DNA of 64,000 nucleotides from positions 1,860,001 to 1,924,000 of the forward strand of contig NZ_CP047954.1 of assembly GCF_014279895.1 (NCBI RefSeq). The letters run 5' to 3'. Within the stretch, counting starts at the first letter, position 1. Each line of letters opens with the position of its first letter. The notes under the pieces are model-generated. The model saw nothing but the letters and a program-made list of their open reading frames with translations. It was not told where the DNA came from and ran no database searches. The position numbers and the translations under genes are program-made. Below, one piece after another: positions 37,601-46,862 of the stretch. This DNA comes from Synechococcus sp. M16.1. GTDB lineage: Bacteria; Cyanobacteriota; Cyanobacteriia; PCC-6307; Cyanobiaceae.

Positions 37601-38791
37601 TTAGGCGGCCGGAGCCGAGACGCGCTCCTCAATGGGCATCCAGGAGCGTGGCTGGGATCCGGAGTAGATCTGCGAAGGCCGGAAAATCCGGTTTGCCCCG
37701 AGCTGCTCCCGCCAATGGGCCAGCCAGCCGGCAACCCTGGCAATGGCGAAAACCGGCGTGAACAGATCCCTGGGGATGCCGAGCTTGCGGTACACCAGGC
37801 CCGAATAGAAATCGACGTTGGGATAGATGCCTTTGGGGCCGAGACGGGACGCTGCTTCTGCTTCGATCGCCCGGGCCACGTCGTAGAGGTCGTCATGGCC
37901 GAAGCTGGCGAACATCTCCTCCACCAGGGCCTGCAGGATCACGGCACGGGGATCCTTCACCTTGTATTCCCGGTGGCCGAAGCCCATAATTTTGCGCTTG
38001 GCCGCGATGGCTTCATCCAGGAAAGCGCCAGCGTTCTCGGGACTGCCCACCTGCTCGAGCATGGCGAGGACATCTTCATTGGCGCCGCCATGGAGTGGGC
38101 CCGCCAGGGTGCCCACGGCTGAAGCCACCACGGCGTAGGGGTCGGTGAGGGTGCTGGCGGTGACCCGGGCACTGAAGGTGCTGGCGTTGAGGCTGTGCTC
38201 GGCATGGAGCATCAGGCAGCGATCAAAGATCCGCGCCGCCAGGGGATCCGGCTCACGTTCGGTGAGCATGTAGAGGAAATTGGCGGAGTAAGCCAGATCA
38301 TCCCGGGGCTGGATTGGGTCCTGGCCTTTGCGGATCAGCTGAAAAGCGGCCACCATCGTGGGGATCTTGGCGATCAGCCGCACCACCGCGTCATAGATGT
38401 ACTGCGGGTCGTCGATCGCCCGGCGCGAATAGAACAGCCCCAGGGAAGCAGCACTGGACTGCAGCGCGTCCATCGGATGGCCGCTGGCCGGGAAGCACTT
38501 CATCATGTCCCGCACCCGGAAGCTGACCCGCCGGTGCATCTGCACCGCGTGCTCAAACTCCGCAAGCTGGTCGCGGCTGGGCAGCTCTCCCCAGATCAGC
38601 AGATAAGCCGTTTCCAGAAAACTGCTGTTGGCCGCCAGATCCTGCATCGGATAGCCGCGGTAGGTGAGCAGCCCTTGCTCTCCATCGATGTCGCAGATCG
38701 CCGACTGGGTGGCCGGCACGCCATCCAGGCCTGGACGCAGTTCGATCCCGGTCCGCGCATGGCGCAGGTCGCCTATCTGCTGCTGGGCCAC
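37601..38791 (-). CDS. gltA: Citrate synthase
   Basis: GTG at 38791 gives 396 residues. Catalytic regions are visible: GPLHGGANEDVLAMLEQVG (His), GFGHREYKVKDPRA (His) and NVDFYSGLVYRKLGIP (Asp). It makes citrate from oxaloacetate and acetyl-CoA, feeding 2-oxoglutarate synthesis. It starts 13 bases after sixA, on the same strand as the DUF3352 gene, sixA and the ndhA block. Confidence 0.95.
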   Translation of the reverse strand: MAQQQIGDLRHARTGIELRPGLDGVPATQSAICDIDGEQGLLTYRGYPMQDLAANSSFLETAYLLIWGELPSRDQLAEFEHAVQMHRRVSFRVRDMMKCFPASGHPMDALQSSAASLGLFYSRRAIDDPQYIYDAVVRLIAKIPTMVAAFQLIRKGQDPIQPRDDLAYSANFLYMLTEREPDPLAARIFDRCLMLHAEHSLNASTFSARVTASTLTDPYAVVASAVGTLAGPLHGGANEDVLAMLEQVGSPENAGAFLDEAIAAKRKIMGFGHREYKVKDPRAVILQALVEEMFASFGHDDLYDVARAIEAEAASRLGPKGIYPNVDFYSGLVYRKLGIPRDLFTPVFAIARVAGWLAHWREQLGANRIFRPSQIYSGSQPRSWMPIEERVSAPAA

Positions 38792-38804
38792 CGCCTGATT
38801 GCCT

Positions 38805-39293
38805 CTAAGAGCAACCTAAATCGTCAATCAACAGTGCTGGCCGAAGCAAGGCCTTCAACTGCCACTGGCCCGCGGAACGACGCAGCTGAATCACGCCGGC
38901 TTTCTTCAGCACCAGGGATCCCGGGGCACACCCCAGAAGACCGCAGGCCAGATCTCCTAGATCCGGCTCATGACCGACCAAGCCAAGCCGTTGATCAAAG
39001 GCGGTCACCAGCATGTTGAGGTCCCCTCCCGGCTGGAGCCGTTCATCCACCGCGAGTTCAGAAGCGAGCCCCGCCTCCAACGCCAGTTCCGCCGTTTGCA
39101 GAGCCCGGCGATAGGGGCTGGACAGCAATCGATCCACGCGCAGCCCCCGTTGCACGAGGGCCGCCATCACCCGCTGGGTTCGCTGACGGCCAGCGGCGGT
39201 CAGGGGGCGATCCGGATGGTCCTGGCCCGCCTGGCGGGGTTCGGCGATGCCATGCCGCAACAGAACCAGGTCAGCCGAGTTCGAGCCGGGCAT
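38805..39293 (-). CDS. SixA-like histidine phosphatase family protein
   Basis: ATG at 39293 gives 162 residues; the frame extends to 39350 without family similarity. The catalytic LVLLRHGIAEPR (RHG) is at about 11-18, then LTAAGRQRTQRV, SSPYRRALQTAELA and VGHEPDLGDLACGL with the second His. This is the short SixA-type phosphohistidine phosphatase layout. The substrate is unknown. Its start lies 23 bases inside the end of the DUF3352 gene. Confidence 0.87.
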   Translation of the reverse strand: MPGSNSADLVLLRHGIAEPRQAGQDHPDRPLTAAGRQRTQRVMAALVQRGLRVDRLLSSPYRRALQTAELALEAGLASELAVDERLQPGGDLNMLVTAFDQRLGLVGHEPDLGDLACGLLGCAPGSLVLKKAGVIQLRRSAGQWQLKALLRPALLIDDLGCS

Positions 39294-40887
39294 GCAAGGG
39301 AATCTCGGTACTGCCTTGCTCCTGACGATCAACGTCGACGGCCACCGCAAGGCCGCGGACCTGATCCTGAAGCGGTCGCCCCGCCATCACCTGCAGCAGG
39401 GCCCAAGGCCGCCATTGCCCCAACAGTGCGCGGGCCGGCTCATCCGCCAGCAGGAGGGCCTGCGCTGGTTGGGCGGAGGCTGTGAGCTCCTGCCACTGGC
39501 TCAAGCGGGGCTGGAGGGCACGCCCGTTCTGACGCTGCGCCAGAGCCATCAAGGACTCGCCCCACCAGTTCAGCGCAGACGAGCGCACCTGAGCCACGGC
39601 CAATTGAGCATCCACCCCAGGCTGGCGTCCCCGCTGGCGCACCAGCCGCGTCCACACGCTCAACACCTCGCCATCCCCCTCCAGCTCAGAACGGGTCAGA
39701 CCCTGCTCCTGCAAACGCGCATCCACCGCATCCCTGGCGGGAGTTTGCGGGCGGGTGGCCAGCAGCCAGCCCTCGGGTTGGTCCTGCCAGAGGAGAGGGC
39801 CAGCATCGGCCCCCACAACAGCATCGGCCGCCGGCTGGTCCGCCAAGTACTGCTTCAGCACCGGAGCGAACCATTGGGCCAGCGGATGGCTTTCGCTGGG
39901 ATCCAACAAACGGGCTGGACTCTGCAGCTGAGCCAGCCAGCGGGCATGGCCGCCCGCCGACGCCGTCAGATCCGTGAGCCCAGGCCAGGGGTCGGTACCA
40001 AGGGCTTGCCGGAACCCGAGGCGCCCATCCACCGCCAGGGTTGAACCCTCCGGTCGCAGTGATGCCACGAGTCCGCTCAGATCGTCCCGTTGGGCCACCA
40101 GCTCAGGCAGCTGCAGCCAATGCTCAAGGGCGTGGGGAGATGCCGTGAGCAGAGCCACGCCTTCGCCGAGCTCAGCCACCTGAGCTTGCAGGCGTTGATC
40201 GCCCAGCTGATGCTGATCCGGAAGCTGGGAGACATCGAGTGCCTGCTCCAGCACACCCCGGCCTGAGGCCACGAGGAGCAGATCGTCGTCAATCAGGGCC
40301 GTAGCCAGGGGTTGGGGGTCCTGCCCCACCAACGCTCCCTGACCGCTGATCACACCGATACCGCGGTAGCTGCTGATCTGCAGGTCGGTGCCCGCCAGGC
40401 TGCGGGTCTGCCAGAACCGTTGCAGAAAACGCCGGGCGCCGTCGTCATCCCGACTCGTCAAAGCCAACACCCAACCGGCGTTGGAATCACCATCGGTGAG
40501 GGTGAGACTGACCTCCTCGCCAAGCCAGGGCTCCAGCTCAAGACCGAACTGGAGGCCCGCCAAAGCAAAGACCCCTTCGCGCCACTGCCGGGCGCCATCA
40601 CGGGCATCGCGGCGTTGGGAGGCAGGGGCAACGGCCTGGGCATAGGCCGGCAACCGTCCTGGATCGGCCAACCAATGGAGGGACAAGTCAGCATCCCGAG
40701 GCACAAACCGGGCCGCCCGAGGCAGATGCAACGGCTGCTCTGCCAGCTGCAGGGGGCTCTGGCGGTTCATGGTCCAGAGCAGGCCAACGGCCAGCAAAAT
40801 CAGCGACAACAGCACAGCGCCGGCAGCGCTGAGGAAGGGGCGGGCCTTCATGGGCCGGCGGTCTCGAGTCGCCTCATCTTTGTCCAT
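39271..40887 (-). CDS. DUF3352 domain membrane-anchored protein
   Basis: ATG at 40887 gives 538 residues. One N-terminal membrane helix (about 18-38) is followed by a large periplasmic or lumenal part with RFVPRDADLSLHWLADPGRL, AGLQFGLELEPWLGEEVSLTL, DLQISSYRGIGVISGQGALVG and DDLLLVASGRGVLEQALD. This is the cyanobacterial DUF3352 pattern of repeated FtsX-like beta units. The function is unknown. Only 17 bases separate it from the divergent rhodanese gene, so their promoters overlap or lie inside coding sequence. Confidence 0.82.
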   Translation of the reverse strand: MDKDEATRDRRPMKARPFLSAAGAVLLSLILLAVGLLWTMNRQSPLQLAEQPLHLPRAARFVPRDADLSLHWLADPGRLPAYAQAVAPASQRRDARDGARQWREGVFALAGLQFGLELEPWLGEEVSLTLTDGDSNAGWVLALTSRDDDGARRFLQRFWQTRSLAGTDLQISSYRGIGVISGQGALVGQDPQPLATALIDDDLLLVASGRGVLEQALDVSQLPDQHQLGDQRLQAQVAELGEGVALLTASPHALEHWLQLPELVAQRDDLSGLVASLRPEGSTLAVDGRLGFRQALGTDPWPGLTDLTASAGGHARWLAQLQSPARLLDPSESHPLAQWFAPVLKQYLADQPAADAVVGADAGPLLWQDQPEGWLLATRPQTPARDAVDARLQEQGLTRSELEGDGEVLSVWTRLVRQRGRQPGVDAQLAVAQVRSSALNWWGESLMALAQRQNGRALQPRLSQWQELTASAQPAQALLLADEPARALLGQWRPWALLQVMAGRPLQDQVRGLAVAVDVDRQEQGSTEIPLHARLELG

Positions 40888-40904
40888 CACCGCAGAATGG
40901 CGCC

Positions 40905-41261
40905 ATGGGCCAATCCCAACAACCACAACCAATCCAAGCCTCTGAACTGCAGCAATGGCTGCAAAGCGAGCGACCGTCACCGCAGCTGGTGGATGTGCGC
41001 GAGGAGGCTGAGCTTGCGATCGCTGCCTTCCCCGGTGCGGTGCTGCACCGCCCCCTGAGCCAATCCAATGCATGGCTTGGAACACTGCAGGCCGACCTCA
41101 ACCCAGATCAACCCGTCGTGGTGGTCTGCCATGCCGGCGTGCGCAGCTACCACTTCGGCCTGTGGCTGCTGGACCAACCCTGGGGCCTTGAGGTGTGGAA
41201 CCTTGAAGGAGGCATTGATGCCTGGAGCCTTCAGGTGGATCCAAGAGTTCCCCGCTACTGA
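40905..41261 (+). CDS. Rhodanese-like sulfurtransferase domain protein
   Basis: The protein is 118 residues, a single rhodanese domain with LVDVREEAELAIAAFPGA, active-site Cys in VVCHAGVRS and NLEGGIDAWS. It could carry a persulfide for thiolation or detoxification; the partner is unknown. The stop overlaps the hrcA start (TGATG), implying coupled translation. Confidence 0.9.
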   Translation: MGQSQQPQPIQASELQQWLQSERPSPQLVDVREEAELAIAAFPGAVLHRPLSQSNAWLGTLQADLNPDQPVVVVCHAGVRSYHFGLWLLDQPWGLEVWNLEGGIDAWSLQVDPRVPRY

Positions 41262-42235
41262 TGAGCAAGCCCCTGTCCCTTCGGCAAGAACAGGTGCTTC
41301 AGGCGACGGTGCACCACTACGTCGACACGATGGAGCCGGTGGGCAGCCGCACCCTGGTGCAACGCTTCGGCATCCCCGCCAGCTCCGCCACCGTTCGCTC
41401 CGCCATGGGGGCACTTGAGCGCCGAGGACTGCTGCATCAACCGCACACCTCCGCCGGACGCGTTCCCAGTCCGATGGGATACCGGCACTACGTGGATGCG
41501 CTGCTGCCGGAACCCGGCATCGCTGTTCAACACCTGGAACGGGAGCTCACCGGCCTCAGTCTTCGTTGGGCCGGTTTGGACGACCTGCTGATGCATCTGG
41601 CCCGGCGGCTGACGGATTTCACCGGTCTGATGAGCCTGATCACCCAACCGCAGCACGAGAACCAGCAACTGGAGACGATTCGTTTGGTGCCCAGCGGTGA
41701 TCGACTGCTGGTGATGCTGGTGGAAGCCAATGGCCGTGCCAGCCACCTCAACCTGCGTCTGCCCCACGGGGCTGAAGCCGAACTCACCGCGATGGAACGC
41801 TGGGCGTCGGCCCAGCTCGAGCAGGGCGACCTGAACTGGGACGCACTGCCCAGGCAGCTGCAACGCAGCGGCGCTGTGCTGCGCAACGCCCTTGAGCAGC
41901 CCACCCCCGCCAATTCCACACAGGTGGTGGTGCATGGCCTTTCCAGGCTGGTGAGCGAACCGGAATTTGAAAGCACCTCAAGCCTTCGGCCGCTGCTGGA
42001 ACTGATCGATGACCAACCAGCCACCTTGATCAGCCGCGGTGAATCCGCACGGGTGTGGATCGGCGACGAACATCCTCAGCCAGCCCTGGAGGCCTGTGCT
42101 GTGGTTCAGGCTCCATACCGCTGCAACGAGGGGCTCGGCCATGTGGCCCTGGTGGGGCCGATGCGGATGGCCTATGCCACGGCCCGAGCCGCCGTGCAGC
42201 GGGTGGCCCGGCACCTGGAATTGCTGCTGGCCTGA
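41261..42235 (+). CDS. hrcA: Heat-inducible transcription repressor HrcA
   Basis: The protein is 324 residues. The N-terminal winged helix has LSLRQEQVLQATVHHYVDTMEPVGSRTLVQRFGIPASSATVRSAMGALERRGLL and HTSAGRVPSPMGYRHYVD, which identifies HrcA. It binds CIRCE operators at groEL genes. No CIRCE sequence was noticed here, so it probably acts on groE elsewhere. It converges on trpB, with 10 bases between the stops. Confidence 0.95.
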   Translation: MSKPLSLRQEQVLQATVHHYVDTMEPVGSRTLVQRFGIPASSATVRSAMGALERRGLLHQPHTSAGRVPSPMGYRHYVDALLPEPGIAVQHLERELTGLSLRWAGLDDLLMHLARRLTDFTGLMSLITQPQHENQQLETIRLVPSGDRLLVMLVEANGRASHLNLRLPHGAEAELTAMERWASAQLEQGDLNWDALPRQLQRSGAVLRNALEQPTPANSTQVVVHGLSRLVSEPEFESTSSLRPLLELIDDQPATLISRGESARVWIGDEHPQPALEACAVVQAPYRCNEGLGHVALVGPMRMAYATARAAVQRVARHLELLLA

Positions 42236-42245
42236 GGCCCGCTCC

Positions 42246-43502
42246 TTAGAGCTGATCCCCCAGCTTCTCCGCCACGGTGTTGACGTCCTTGTCGCCGCGG
42301 CCTGAGCAGTTGATCACCACTTCCGTGCCATCGGCCAGGGTGGGGCAAAGCTGCTCAAGCCAGGCGAAGGCATGGGCGGTTTCCAGGGCCGGAATGATGC
42401 CCTCAAGCTCACTCACAAGGCGCAGGGCATCGAGGGCCTGTTGGTCGGTGACTGCGGCGTACTCGGCACGCCCGATCTCCCGCAGGTAGCTGTGCTCCGG
42501 CCCCACTCCGGGGTAATCGAGGCCTGCACTGATGGAGTGGGCCTCCATCACCTGACCGTCTCCGTCCTGCAGCAGCAGGCTCATGGCGCCGTGCAGCACA
42601 CCGGCACGGCCCTCGGTGATCGTCGCGGCGTGGCGACCGGTGGCCACACCATCACCGGCGGCCTCAACACCAATCAGCCGCACGGATGTGTCCTGCACAA
42701 ATGGATGGAACAGGCCCATGGCATTGGAGCCACCGCCAACGCAGGCCATCAGCACGTCTGGCAGCCGGCCGAAGGCGTCCTGACACTGCTGCTTGGACTC
42801 CTCACCGATCACGGCATGGAAATCCCGCACCAACATCGGATAGGGGTGAGGCCCTGCGACGGATCCAAGGATGTAGTGGGTGGTCTCGACGTTGGTCACC
42901 CAGTCGCGGATCGCTTCACTGGTGGCGTCCTTGAGGGTGGCGGTTCCGGCCGTCACCGGTTGCACCGTGGCGCCCAGCAGGCGCATGCGGAAGACATTGA
43001 GGGCCTGACGGCGCATGTCTTCAGCGCCCATGTAGATCACGCACTCCAAGCCGAAGCGAGCACAGACCGTGGCCGTGGCGACGCCGTGCTGCCCCGCACC
43101 GGTCTCGGCAATGATCCGTTTCTTGCCCATTCGCAGGGCCAGAAGGGCCTGCCCCAGGGCGTTGTTGATCTTGTGGGCACCGGTGTGGTTCAGGTCTTCC
43201 CGCTTGAGCCAAATGCGGGGGCCACCGTCGGCGCGGCGGTAGTGGGCGGTGAGACGCTCGGCCTCATACAACGGTGTCGCCCGGCCGACGTAGTTCTTCA
43301 GCAGGCGGTTGAGCTCGGCGGTGAAAGCGGGATCGTTCCAGGCCTGGGCCGCTGCCTGCTCCAGTTCCGCCAGGGCCGGCATCAGGGTCTCGGGCACGTA
43401 CTGACCGCCGAACCGTCCAAAGCGACCGTGGGCACCTGGGCGCACCGCTGGCTGCAGGCGGGAGGGATCCGGAGTGCTGGCGTTGGGCAGGGTGCTGGTC
43501 AC
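42246..43502 (-). CDS. trpB: Tryptophan synthase beta subunit
   Basis: The protein is 418 residues. It has [21 protein letters not shown]-like [12 protein letters not shown], the PLP Lys in [40 protein letters not shown] and a Ser-rich C-terminus (NCSGRGDKD). It joins indole and serine. trpA is not adjacent, so the trp genes are dispersed. It diverges from the SUI1 gene, with 99 bases between. Confidence 0.96.
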   Translation of the reverse strand: MTSTLPNASTPDPSRLQPAVRPGAHGRFGRFGGQYVPETLMPALAELEQAAAQAWNDPAFTAELNRLLKNYVGRATPLYEAERLTAHYRRADGGPRIWLKREDLNHTGAHKINNALGQALLALRMGKKRIIAETGAGQHGVATATVCARFGLECVIYMGAEDMRRQALNVFRMRLLGATVQPVTAGTATLKDATSEAIRDWVTNVETTHYILGSVAGPHPYPMLVRDFHAVIGEESKQQCQDAFGRLPDVLMACVGGGSNAMGLFHPFVQDTSVRLIGVEAAGDGVATGRHAATITEGRAGVLHGAMSLLLQDGDGQVMEAHSISAGLDYPGVGPEHSYLREIGRAEYAAVTDQQALDALRLVSELEGIIPALETAHAFAWLEQLCPTLADGTEVVINCSGRGDKDVNTVAEKLGDQL

Positions 43503-43601
43503 GGATCCACGGCGGAGCGTCGGCTCAGCGTAAGCAGGCGGTCACGCCATGGGGCGCCGCATCGGCGCTCATCGACAATGCAAGCCGGTTGCGACAGGTG
43601 G

Positions 43602-43928
43602 ATGCCGAAGGGAGGCTGGCAGGAATTCAGCAGTGCCGAGAGCCTGCAGCGACCGAGCGGCCCTGCGGCGAAGCCCGCAGCCAAGGCGCAGCAAATGGTG
43701 CGGGTGCAGCCCACCCGTGGTGGCAAAGGTGGCAAAACCGTGACGGTGATCCGGGGCCTGGAGCTGGATGCTGCAGGCTTCAAGGCGCTGCTGAAGAAGC
43801 TCAAAACACGCATCGGCAGTGGCGGGACCGCCAAGGAAGGCGTGATCGAACTGCAAGGAGATCAGGTGGATCTGGCGCTCGAGCTGCTCAGCAAGGAGGG
43901 ATACCGGCCGAAACGGGCTGGGGGCTAA
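43602..43928 (+). CDS. SUI1/YciH family translation factor
   Basis: ATG at 43602 gives 108 residues. After a polar N-terminus comes the SUI1 fold: VRVQPTRGGKGGKTVTVIRGLELDAAGFKALLKKLKTRIGSGGTAKEGVIELQGDQVDLALELL and GYRPKRAGG. This matches bacterial YciH/eIF1-like proteins, which influence start-site fidelity. Only the last part of a much longer spurious open frame is real. It is 31 bases upstream of cysC. Confidence 0.9.
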   Translation: MPKGGWQEFSSAESLQRPSGPAAKPAAKAQQMVRVQPTRGGKGGKTVTVIRGLELDAAGFKALLKKLKTRIGSGGTAKEGVIELQGDQVDLALELLSKEGYRPKRAGG

Positions 43929-43959
43929 GGGAGAATGGCCGCCACTTCTTGCTGTGGCC

Positions 43960-44604
43960 ATGACCGCCAGCCCCACCTACGGAGAGCTCACCAACAAAGG
44001 TGCGTCCACCAACATCGCCTGGCATGAGGCCTCCGTGGGCCGCGACGAGCGCTCGAACCAGCGTGGTCACCGCAGCGCCATTCTTTGGTTCACCGGACTC
44101 TCCGGCTCCGGCAAGAGCACCCTGGCCAATGCCGTCAACGCAGCCCTGTTCGAGCGAGGACTCGCCACCTATGTGCTGGACGGCGACAACATCCGCCACG
44201 GCCTCTGCAAAGACCTGGGCTTCTCCGATGCCGACCGTGAGGAGAACATCCGCCGCATCGGTGAAGTGGCCAAGCTGTTCCTGGATGCGGGCGTGATCGT
44301 GCTGACCGCCTTTGTGTCGCCCTTCCGTGCAGACCGGGACAAGGCCCGGGACCTGGTGGAGGACGGTGACTTCCTCGAGGTGTTCTGCGCCGCAGACCTC
44401 GAGGTCTGCGAATCCCGCGACCCCAAAGGCCTCTACGCCAAGGCACGGGCGGGGCAGATCAAGGAATTCACCGGCATCTCCAGCCCCTACGAAGCACCGG
44501 AAACGCCCGAACTGAAGATCGACACCGGCAAGCAGGATCTGGCCGACTCCGTGGAGCTGGTAATCAAAGCGCTCCAGGAGCGTGGGGTGATTCCGGCCGC
44601 CTGA
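43960..44604 (+). CDS. cysC: Adenylyl-sulfate kinase
   Basis: ATG at 43960 gives 214 residues; a GTG two codons upstream is possible. P-loop FTGLSGSGKSTLAN, YVLDGDNIRHGLCKDLGFS, DREENIRRIGEVAKLF and FVSPFRADRDKAR are complete APS-kinase motifs. It makes PAPS. The 3' end overlaps the convergent AI-2E gene by 41 bases. Confidence 0.94.
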   Translation: MTASPTYGELTNKGASTNIAWHEASVGRDERSNQRGHRSAILWFTGLSGSGKSTLANAVNAALFERGLATYVLDGDNIRHGLCKDLGFSDADREENIRRIGEVAKLFLDAGVIVLTAFVSPFRADRDKARDLVEDGDFLEVFCAADLEVCESRDPKGLYAKARAGQIKEFTGISSPYEAPETPELKIDTGKQDLADSVELVIKALQERGVIPAA

Positions 44605-45649
44605 GGTCGACGTCACCAGCCCTGGCGGCATCCGCCAGGGTTTTGATGCAACTGGCCACCGGCACCGCCAACAGCAGGCCCAGCAGATCGCCCACGCCAT
44701 AGAGGGCGCCCACTCGGGCGCCAACGGGCAAGGCGATCAGCAACCAGGCCGGTTGCAACCCCACGATGCTGCCCATCAGCCGCGGTTGGATCACCTGATC
44801 CACGATCTGACCGACCACAATCGCCGCGGCAAGCAACTCAAGGCCTGTGCGCGGGTCCTGAACCGCCAGCACCGCACTCACCGAGACGATCGACACGGCA
44901 CTGGCATAGGGCACCAGGGTGGTGAAGCCGATCAGCACGGCGAACAAGACGCCGTAGGGAATGTTCAGGGCGGTGAACACCAGGAGCTGACCACCACTGA
45001 GGATCAGAGCCAACACCACCTGACCGGCGAAATAGCCGCGAAAGGTGCGCTCGAGGGTCGTCTGCACCAGATCCCGCCAACGGTCGGGCAGCCAACGGGC
45101 CAGACCGTCGACGATCGGATCTGCCCCAAGCAGCAGGAAGACCGCCAACACCAGCACGATCACCACATTGATCGTGGTGCCCACCGTGGCCCCCAACAGG
45201 CCCAAAAGGCGTTGACTCAACTGCGTCGCCAAACGGCTGAACTGGGCCACCAGATCGCTGCTGAGATCAGCGAAATCCGTCGGCAGGCCATGGTCCAGCG
45301 CCCAGAGCTGACCCCGATCGATCCACTGCTCCGCCGCCGTAAGCAGAGACGGCGAGGCAGTAAGCAATTGGCTGAGCTGTTCGATCAGAAGCGGCACGAG
45401 GGCCACAGCCGCCCAGGCCAAGAGCCCCAAGGTCAGCAGGACCACGCTGACGATGGCCCAGGCGCGGGGAAGACCCCGTTGCGCGAGCCAGCGGCAGGGC
45501 AGATCCAACAAAAATGCGATCAAAGCCGCGGTGAGGAACAACCCGGGAAATGGAGCGAACTGCACCAGCAAACGCTTCAGCACAAAGGCGTTCAAGCCCA
45601 GTACAGGCAGCAGAAGACCAAGCCGCAACCAGGCCGGCCAGGGCGTCAT
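44564..45649 (-). CDS. AI-2E family transporter (PerM-like)
   Basis: The protein is 361 residues with about eight helices. Late motifs, GYFAGQVVLALILSGGQLLVFTALNIPYGVLFAVLIGFTTLVPY and QIVDQVIQPRLMGSIVGLQPAWLLIALPVGARVGALYG, are typical of the AI-2E/PerM family. Substrates differ among members; an autoinducer role should not be assumed in a cyanobacterium. It follows the purE-membrane protein pair on the same strand after 21 bases. Confidence 0.87.
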   Translation of the reverse strand: MTPWPAWLRLGLLLPVLGLNAFVLKRLLVQFAPFPGLFLTAALIAFLLDLPCRWLAQRGLPRAWAIVSVVLLTLGLLAWAAVALVPLLIEQLSQLLTASPSLLTAAEQWIDRGQLWALDHGLPTDFADLSSDLVAQFSRLATQLSQRLLGLLGATVGTTINVVIVLVLAVFLLLGADPIVDGLARWLPDRWRDLVQTTLERTFRGYFAGQVVLALILSGGQLLVFTALNIPYGVLFAVLIGFTTLVPYASAVSIVSVSAVLAVQDPRTGLELLAAAIVVGQIVDQVIQPRLMGSIVGLQPAWLLIALPVGARVGALYGVGDLLGLLLAVPVASCIKTLADAARAGDVDLRRPESPHAPGAL

Positions 45650-45670
45650 CGAAACGATGAAGCGAATCGG

Positions 45671-46300
45671 TTAGTGCTGCTCAAAGGAAGCCGGCTTGGA
45701 GGCTGAACTGACGTAATGGCACCAAAAACTGAGCCAGGCGGCAATCCCAAGGAACTTGAATCCCTCTTCAAAGATCTGCACCGTCTCGTAAGAATTCGGC
45801 CACAGCCACTGGAGTTCATCGGTCAGAACCGACAGACCCAACAACACCACTGACATGAGAAAGGTGTCACCACCGAAACGCCGCAGAGGGCCACGGAATC
45901 GGAACAACAGCAACCCGGTAAAAAAGGCGTATGTGATGTACAAAAACAACTGGCCCAGATAGCGGTCATGCACCAAGAACATGTCGTCCAGGCAGAGCCA
46001 GAGCGAAAAACCACCCCCACAGAAGGCGAATTGACGGTTCAAAACGGAGCCTTGGATTTGCCGGGTGGACGCTGCGAATAGAGCAATGGCCGCGGCCGCC
46101 ATCCAGAGCAAATAGCCCACGCTGGAAAGGAAACCTTCGCCAAGAGGTGCCTTACAGGACTGGGCCAAATCCCTCAATACCAATTTGGCGCTGATGCCCT
46201 CTGAGGCGCTCCAAACCAGCGCAACCGCATAAACAACAAGCGCCGGAACCACCGCCCAAAGCAGCGTGGATCGCAGGGTGGAACGAACGGGAACACTCAT
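45671..46300 (-). CDS. Polytopic membrane protein with LDDx4HD and EEx5GI motifs
   Basis: The protein is 209 residues with about six hydrophobic segments. LDDMFLVHD lies at 104-112, DEL at 161-163 and EEGFKFLGI at 178-186. The first and last motifs have the same internal spacing as LDEALQIHE and EEALELVGI in the protein at 2301-3041, which suggests a shared family with functional acidic and His residues near the membrane. The ATG overlaps the purE stop (ATGA), so it is translated with purE. Base composition is less GC-rich than the neighbours. No function can be assigned. Confidence 0.7.
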   Translation of the reverse strand: MSVPVRSTLRSTLLWAVVPALVVYAVALVWSASEGISAKLVLRDLAQSCKAPLGEGFLSSVGYLLWMAAAAIALFAASTRQIQGSVLNRQFAFCGGGFSLWLCLDDMFLVHDRYLGQLFLYITYAFFTGLLLFRFRGPLRRFGGDTFLMSVVLLGLSVLTDELQWLWPNSYETVQIFEEGFKFLGIAAWLSFWCHYVSSASKPASFEQH

Positions 46301-46851
46301 GAATTCATCCGGAAGAGGTAATCCGTGCTGCCCAGATCAACCAGGCGCGCATCCTTGGCGACCACAGCATCGTGGAGGCTGCTGCGGTACTCATCAAGTT
46401 TCTGAGCCAAGCCAGCGTCGCCCACCGAGAGGATCTGCGCCGCCAGCAAGCCGGCATTGAGTCCTCCACCGATGGCGACGGTGGCCACAGGAATCCCCCC
46501 CGGCATCTGCACGATCGAGTGGAGGGAATCAACCCCGGACAGCGCCCGGCTTTTCACCGGAACGCCGATCACAGGCAGCGTGGTGAGCGCGGCCACCATG
46601 CCGGGGAGATGGGCGGCCCCGCCGGCGCCGGCGACGATCACCCCAAACCCCTGACCCCGGGCCGCTTGAGCAAAGTTCACCATCTCCAAGGGGGTGCGAT
46701 GGGCCGAGAGCACCCGAACCTCCACCTCCACCCCCAGCTCGCGCAGGATGGCGGCGGCGGGTTCCATGGTGGGCAGGTCAGAGTCACTGCCCATCACAAC
46801 GGCAACACGGGGAAGCACTGGCGGCACAACGCAGAGGGGCAAGACTGCCAT
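46297..46851 (-). CDS. purE: 5-(carboxyamino)imidazole ribonucleotide mutase
   Basis: The protein is 184 residues. [70 protein letters not shown] and [18 protein letters not shown] are complete PurE motifs. It works in purine synthesis. It diverges from nagA with only 11 bases between the ATGs, and overlaps the membrane protein gene at its end. Confidence 0.96.
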   Translation of the reverse strand: MAVLPLCVVPPVLPRVAVVMGSDSDLPTMEPAAAILRELGVEVEVRVLSAHRTPLEMVNFAQAARGQGFGVIVAGAGGAAHLPGMVAALTTLPVIGVPVKSRALSGVDSLHSIVQMPGGIPVATVAIGGGLNAGLLAAQILSVGDAGLAQKLDEYRSSLHDAVVAKDARLVDLGSTDYLFRMNS

Positions 46852-46862
46852 CGTCTCCCCCC

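Noticed and set aside
42372-43601. Very long plus-strand frame opposite trpB
   Set aside because: It mirrors trpB codons; only the last 108 codons (SUI1 domain) are real.
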